Positions 60,007 to 64,000 of a stretch of 64,000 bases of DNA are shown piece after piece. Below the pieces are notes generated by a model. The model worked only from the letters and a program-made list of their open reading frames with translations, was not told the origin of the DNA and did no database searches. The first letter of the stretch is position 1. Each line of letters begins with the position of its first letter. The translations under genes and the position numbers were made by a program. Source of the stretch: Clostridium mediterraneense (GTDB lineage Bacteria; Bacillota; Clostridia; Clostridiales; Clostridiaceae); assembly GCF_900091705.1 (NCBI RefSeq), contig NZ_LT594785.1:2497886-2561885 (forward strand), read 5' to 3'.

Positions 60007-61056
60007 TTAATATTTATAAAATTTTTTCTTTTCATCATTTTTGAATTCTTGATATAATCTATTAAATGCCTTTTTACCTAAGGCTTTAGCTGTATTTACC
60101 TCATAATATTCCTTCATCGCTTCTACATCATCTGATGGTTCTTCAAATTGTATTATTCTTTCTTTAGCAATAAAATACTTTTGATTTTCTTTTATAAATT
60201 TAATCATTTGATTTTTTATCTCGTCCTTTTTAAGTAATATATCTTCCTTATTACCAAATGCATTTATCTCAACAATACAATTTTTATAACTATGTTTGCT
60301 TTCAGTTAAATTAGCCCATTTCGCCCTATTATCTATTAAATAATCATTTATAAAAAAATCAACTCCAGATTTTTCACCTTCATTTTTCTTATAAAGTGCT
60401 ATAGAGTAATTTTCCCCAAAATTCTTTTCAATTAGCTTTTTACCATTTATATCACTTGATTTTACTTCTGTCCCATTTATCTTTATCTTAACTAATTTCT
60501 TATCTATTTTCTTTCTATATATTTTTGAAAAATTAATTAATAACTCACTCTCTAATTTCTTTGATAAAATTTCTTTTTTTACATCATCTTCTAAATTACT
60601 TATACATACCTTAGTATCTATTTTTGAATTCGGATTATAACTCATATTTTCACTTTCCCATCCTAACTCATGATTAATCTCATCCTTAAAATTGAGAATA
60701 AATCTTTTGGAATTGTCTTTTTTATTTGATTCTATATTTATAGTATTACCTAATTTAAATAATGCTTTCTTAAGTCCAACACCTGATAACTTATCATTAG
60801 ATTTTCCACCTATTCTAAATAACTCAACTTCAGAAATATTTTCATTAATTCCTCCACTATTATCTTTTACAACTATTAGATCATCAAATATATCAACTAA
60901 AACTTCACATATATCGTTTTTTCTCTCTAAACTCTCATATGCTTGAATAGAATTATCAACTAATCTTTTTATGGCACTTATATTATCTTCTCCTCTAGTT
61001 AATTGCTTCTTCAGAAAATATTTATCTACAATAACTTTACTCTTATACTTACTCAT
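60007..61056 (-). CDS. GHKL (Hsp90/MutL/MORC-type) ATPase, unknown role
   Basis: 349 residues. The N-terminal half is a Bergerat-fold ATPase: Asn35 in RLVDNSIQAY (metal-binding Asn), DNSGGI (65-70), GGKS (83-86) and SGVGLKKALFKLG (91-103). The second half has a MutL/Hsp90-like middle domain with a basic C-terminus (FKNDEKKKFYKY). No kinase His box is present, so it is not a sensor kinase. Stand-alone GHKL ATPases of this size occur in bacterial defence islands. The start at 61056 follows GGGAGAGG. It has its own terminator before hsdR and therefore is a separate unit. Confidence 0.8.
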   Translation of the reverse strand: MSKYKSKVIVDKYFLKKQLTRGEDNISAIKRLVDNSIQAYESLERKNDICEVLVDIFDDLIVVKDNSGGINENISEVELFRIGGKSNDKLSGVGLKKALFKLGNTINIESNKKDNSKRFILNFKDEINHELGWESENMSYNPNSKIDTKVCISNLEDDVKKEILSKKLESELLINFSKIYRKKIDKKLVKIKINGTEVKSSDINGKKLIEKNFGENYSIALYKKNEGEKSGVDFFINDYLIDNRAKWANLTESKHSYKNCIVEINAFGNKEDILLKKDEIKNQMIKFIKENQKYFIAKERIIQFEEPSDDVEAMKEYYEVNTAKALGKKAFNRLYQEFKNDEKKKFYKY

Positions 61057-61138
61057 AAACCTCTCTCCCATATCTTAATTTAATATTAAGATATGCAGAA
61101 GTTTTGAATATGTTACAAAAATAAATTTAAACAAAAAA

Positions 61139-61778
61139 GGGGCTGTCTCATAATACCACAATTTGGAATTGTGAGGCAGTTCCTTTTATTTTAATCGATT
61201 TTTATGCATGACAAATAAAGGTATTAGAAATACCCATTTGGATAAATATGAAAAAATTTTAGAATAAAAAACATTTATTTTTCCTAAGATTTTTTCATAA
61301 GTGCAATACCTTTCAAGTTTTTCTATATATTCAGTTATTATTTCATATTCTCGTTGGACGGGTGATTTCCTTTTACCCTTGCCATAAACAAATTTAATAG
61401 CTTTATTACTTATCATTTCTTTTAAATATTTTTCTAAAATTAATAAGCAATATAAATAATCATCAATATATCCCTTTTATGTAAGCATAAACTATTAATT
61501 TTAGCATAGTAATTGGTTCTACCGCTGGATTTCTACCTTTTTTGTAGAGATTACTTAAATCCTTTCTTATTTTTAAATTATCTATAAAGTAATTTAGCGT
61601 CCTCACCATACAATTTTTTTCTAGAATATTTTCTGTATTTATGGTTAAATTTATATCATAGGTTTTGTTTGTTTTTTGCATACTTATATTTTAAACAAAA
61701 TCTATAAAAAGTCGTTTAAACGCAAAAAAAGGGATTGCCTCTAAAGATGGAATCTAATTCCACTTTGAGACAGTCCCT
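61139..61778 (-). mobile_element. Decayed IS1182-type element with both terminal repeats
   Basis: Imperfect inverted ends GGGGCTGTCTCA (61139-61150) and TGAGACAGTCCC (61766-61778) face each other about 640 bases apart, each followed by a related hairpin. Full IS1182 elements are about three times longer. The interior holds pieces of the transposase. The element lies between the GHKL ATPase gene and a secreted protein gene. Confidence 0.8.
61186..61681 (-). pseudogene. IS1182-type transposase, two fragments
   Basis: The first piece (61463-61681) is the N-terminal domain: VRTLNYFIDNLKIRKDLSNL, then GRNPAVEPITMLKLIVYAYIKGIY, the hallmark segment of IS1182 transposases. The second (61186-61416) is a middle part, YGKGKRKSPVQREYEIITEY and KLERYCTYEKILGKI. 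The catalytic C-terminal DDE region and intervening parts are gone. Inactive. Confidence 0.82.
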
Positions 61779-61885
61779 TTTTTTATTTAATATAAATTTC
61801 TTACACTAAAATTCCTACTCTTACATAAAAAACTCAACTATAAGCCATAATAGCAATATATGAAAATTTAGGAGGTTAAATAGTT

Positions 61886-62326
61886 ATGAAAATATTTAAA
61901 AATATTGCTATAACACTATTAGTAAGCTTTTTACTTATTTCTGTATATTCTATTATAGCTAAAGCTGATTCAAGTAAAAAAAAAGATATTTTATATACGA
62001 ACTCAAACTTTAGTACCCAGGCTGACAACTTAAATCTAATAGTTAATACAATAAGTACAAATAATAATAATTTAGTTATAGACTCTTATCTATTAAATAC
62101 TACTTCAAAAGATATTAAATCCATAAAAAATTTCAATCTAACTTTAAAGGATGCTAATGGTGCAGTAGTTACTAAAGAACTATTTCCTAGTATTCCTATA
62201 GAAAAACCATTAAAAGCTCTTAATGGGGTTAGAGTTTTACTTACTATTCCATTAAAAGATGTAAATCTAGCTAATAAAGATTTTGTTAATATTAGCTATA
62301 ACTTTACTTTTGATTACGAAAATTAA
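61886..62326 (+). CDS. Small secreted protein, possibly SLAP-like
   Basis: 146 residues with a signal peptide (about 1-27, ending KADS) and a beta-sandwich-like domain: NNNLVIDSYLLNTTSKDIKSI and NLTLKDANGAVVTKELFP. This is the general pattern of SLAP-type or FixG-like domains, but the match is loose. GGAGGTTAAAT precedes the start. It converges with another exported protein gene (62364-62789) and shares its terminator. Confidence 0.68.
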   Translation: MKIFKNIAITLLVSFLLISVYSIIAKADSSKKKDILYTNSNFSTQADNLNLIVNTISTNNNNLVIDSYLLNTTSKDIKSIKNFNLTLKDANGAVVTKELFPSIPIEKPLKALNGVRVLLTIPLKDVNLANKDFVNISYNFTFDYEN

Positions 62327-62339
62327 TTTTTTATATTTT

Positions 62340-62371
62340 AGGTACGTTAAAGAACGTACCTTTTTATTTTT
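62340..62371. terminator. Bidirectional intrinsic terminator
   Basis: GGTACGTT pairs with AACGTACC around AAAG; T residues follow. Confidence 0.9.
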
Positions 62372-62789
62372 CTTTATTAACAAGTTCAACACTAGTCTTA
62401 TCACTATCTCCTAACTGAATATCTACAATTATTTTTTTATCTTTTATTTCATTTTCAATATCACTCTCTTTATAAAGACTTTTTAATGTAAATAGTCCTT
62501 GACATTCTCCTGCCTTTATATCAGAAATTAATATATTTTTCTTATCCCCCACTTTTTTTACTATTTTTATTTTTTTATAACTAGCAAGTTCCTTTAAATC
62601 TCCTAAATATTTAGCTTCTAACTTACACTTTACTTTTTTCTTCTCTACTCTAGTTAAAGTATAATTACAATCCCACATATCATTTTTAGCACTAAATACA
62701 CATTTTTCTTGAGAGCTTACAAAATATAATATAAACATTACTACTAGTATATTACTTGCTAATATTATAAAAAATATTTTTTTATTCAT
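62364..62789 (-). CDS. Small membrane-anchored extracytoplasmic protein, unknown
   Basis: 141 residues: one helix (about 4-23), then a domain that starts EKCVFSAKNDMWDCNYTLTRVEKKKVKCKLEAKY with three Cys, then KNILISDIKAGECQG. It contains four Cys in all, which may pair outside. The domain pattern suits a beta-sandwich. It has no lipobox. I do not recognise the family. Confidence 0.68.
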   Translation of the reverse strand: MNKKIFFIILASNILVVMFILYFVSSQEKCVFSAKNDMWDCNYTLTRVEKKKVKCKLEAKYLGDLKELASYKKIKIVKKVGDKKNILISDIKAGECQGLFTLKSLYKESDIENEIKDKKIIVDIQLGDSDKTSVELVNKEK

Positions 62790-62949
62790 AAAATCACACC
62801 TATTTTTATTTATATTAATTTATAACTATTCAGAAAATTTAAAAGTCATTCTATTTTTTTACTATTTTATACCTTTTTGTACCTATATTTAAAAATTATA
62901 AGTCTTTATGTTAAACTACATAAGTATAAAAATATAAGGAGATTTATCT

Positions 62950-63280
62950 ATGCAAATAATAAAATCATTATTTTATAATAGCAGGTATCTTTGAAATAGG
63001 TGGAGGATATCTTATTTGGCTGTGGTTACATGAAGGAAAAAGCCTTTGGTATGGACTCTTAGGTACTCTTTTATTAATAATTTATGGAGTTGTACCTACA
63101 TTACAACCTCAAACTGATAATTTTAGTAAAGTGTATGCTGCATATGGTGGTATTTTCATTGTTCTATCACTTTTATGGGGATGGAAATTTGATAATATAA
63201 TTCCTGATAAATTTGATTTAATCGGAGCTTTTGTTGCACTAATAGGAGTTTTAATTATTATGTATGCTCCAAGAGGCTAA
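62950..63280 (+). pseudogene. Frameshifted YnfA-family membrane protein
   Basis: A ribosome site AAGGAGATTT and ATG begin MQIIKSLFY, then the frame is lost. A second frame continues from [20 protein letters not shown] through [39 protein letters not shown] and IMYAPRG, the complete YnfA (UPF0060) family core. Comparison with what the family requires suggests that one of two copies of TTTTA has been lost (5 bases) near 62976. Otherwise the gene is intact, so the mutation may be recent. Confidence 0.88.
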
Positions 63281-63292
63281 AATAATTATTAT

Positions 63293-63332
63293 AAAAACCA
63301 TTATAAACATTATTATTTATAATGGTTTTTAT
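63293..63332 (+). terminator. Intrinsic terminator after the YnfA-family gene
   Basis: AAAAACCATTATAAA pairs perfectly with TTTATAATGGTTTTT. Confidence 0.9.
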
Positions 63333-63406
63333 TTATATATCAAGTTATAATTTACATATATTGTTAGTTAATTTACTAATCTAAAATTATTTTGGTGGTG
63401 AAAATT

Positions 63407-63538
63407 ATGGATTATAAAGATATCTTAGCTATAATTATTGTGATTATCGCTATATTTATTTCAGGAAAATTATTCCCTAATACTCCTTTAGCTATTTTAG
63501 GAAATAATATTAAACTCTTATTCAGACATAAAAAATAA
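63407..63538 (+). CDS. 43-residue membrane peptide, unknown
   Basis: The ATG follows GGTGGTGAAAATT, a moderate ribosome site. The peptide has one strong helix (about 6-19, ILAIIIVIIAIFISG), a short loop and a basic amphipathic tail, LGNNIKLLFRHKK. It follows the YnfA-family gene by about 125 bases and a terminator. It could be a small toxin, a subunit, or a degenerate gene; no antitoxin RNA is evident. Confidence 0.55.
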   Translation: MDYKDILAIIIVIIAIFISGKLFPNTPLAILGNNIKLLFRHKK

Positions 63539-63624
63539 TATCCTAAAAGCTAACTTAGAGCTATATAAACTATACTCTAAGTTTATACATAAATTTCTTA
63601 TTATATAAAACTTATAGAATAAAG

Positions 63625-63660
63625 AAATCAGTATATACAAATTTGTACATACCGATTTTT
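63625..63660. terminator. Probable bidirectional terminator
   Basis: AAATC-GTAT-TACAAA pairs with TTTGTA-ATAC-GATTT with single mismatches; a T run follows. Confidence 0.65.
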
Positions 63661-63667
63661 ATTACTT

Positions 63668-64000
63668 TTAATTTCTTGTAGCTATAAATAATGCTCCTGC
63701 ATCATTAACTAATAAATTGTTCCCAACTACTAAAAATGATACTGGAATACTAGAAGAATCCATATTATTAAGACTAGCTATACTAGGATCTTCTGAACTA
63801 GTTGATGCTGATAGTAAAGTAAGATATCCATCTTCAAGACCTAAAGGATTACCTGGTACAGCTCCAGTTAACCCTGGATTTCCATATGCAGGATTACACG
63901 GACTTTGTTTTGTCATATAATAATTTGTAATATTATATTTTGTCCCAAAATAATCTATAGAATGTTCACTTATAGTAAATTGTTTTCCTGGAAGATTCTT
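63668..64000 (-). CDS. C-terminal part of a gene cut by the window end, unknown
   Basis: The frame is open from the stop at 63668 to the window edge (111 codons), so the 5' part lies beyond 64000. The Met at 63916 is therefore probably internal. The visible part has SEHSIDYFGTKYNITNYYM, a Gly/Pro-rich stretch NPAYGNPGLTGAVPGNPLG and IASLNNMDSSSIPVSFLVVG. The makeup suggests an extracellular or surface protein. I do not recognise the family. Confidence 0.6.
   Translation of the reverse strand, partial: KNLPGKQFTISEHSIDYFGTKYNITNYYMTKQSPCNPAYGNPGLTGAVPGNPLGLEDGYLTLLSASTSSEDPSIASLNNMDSSSIPVSFLVVGNNLLVNDAGALFIATRN

Noticed and set aside
1..64000. tRNA, rRNA or large structured RNA genes
   Set aside because: No cloverleaf-like sequences, CCA ends or conserved rRNA segments were found by eye on either strand.

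Overview
The window looks like a chromosomal segment of a low-GC, spore-former-type anaerobe, most likely Clostridium sensu stricto. The basis is very AT-rich DNA with strong AGGAGG ribosome sites, a rubredoxin, paired BceAB-type peptide-resistance transporters, LprI-domain wall proteins and the general gene style. I cannot name the species. I recognised no rRNA, tRNA or CRISPR array.

Region 1 (1-10.3 kb) is a cell-envelope stress locus on the minus strand: two related BceAB-type ABC modules, a BceRS-type response regulator and kinase, and a third ATPase with a permease split by an in-frame stop. Both intact modules have matching promoter blocks with inverted repeats upstream, so the local regulator probably drives both. 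A 46-codon relic of a deleted ATPase still precedes the second permease.

Region 2 (10.3-30.6 kb) is mixed housekeeping: tandem pnuC vitamin-precursor transporters, an FUSC exporter, a MarR-controlled heterodimeric ABC multidrug exporter with a 20-bp palindromic operator, a secreted protein with propeller-like repetition, a very well translated 36-residue membrane peptide preceded by an unexplained GC-richer element, a glutamine amidotransferase-like hydrolase with an amino-acid/amine permease, rubredoxin, a metallophosphoesterase, a YciI-like protein, an SDR with a divergent HxlR regulator, and a flavin oxidase of the BBE type.

Region 3 (31-47.4 kb) concerns metals and the envelope. A protein made of three 36-residue Cys/His repeats is divergent from a FecBCD-type metal-chelate importer. 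It is followed by two membrane-anchored M14 peptidases, an AIM24 protein, three paralogous proteins with LprI domains that share a TTGAAA-22-TATAAT promoter layout, exported coiled-coil proteins, an acyl-ACP thioesterase, DUF2500 and DUF2935 proteins, and a fourth LprI lipoprotein.

Region 4 (47.5-62 kb) has the character of a defence and mobile island: a HTH protein with a coding relic, a phage-like protein, a zeta-toxin pair with a 54-residue upstream partner, QueH, an SH3-alginate-lyase-like exoenzyme, a complete type I restriction-modification operon that carries a 75-residue HTH-like gene between hsdR and hsdM and a PD-(D/E)XK protein after hsdS, a GHKL ATPase, and a decayed IS1182-type element with both terminal repeats. 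The last 2 kb hold small exported proteins, a frameshifted YnfA-family gene, a 43-residue membrane peptide and a gene running off the window end.

Many starts were moved inward from the longest reading frame because the ribosome site lies inside it; this is stated per gene. Functions come from motifs read by eye, without database searches.
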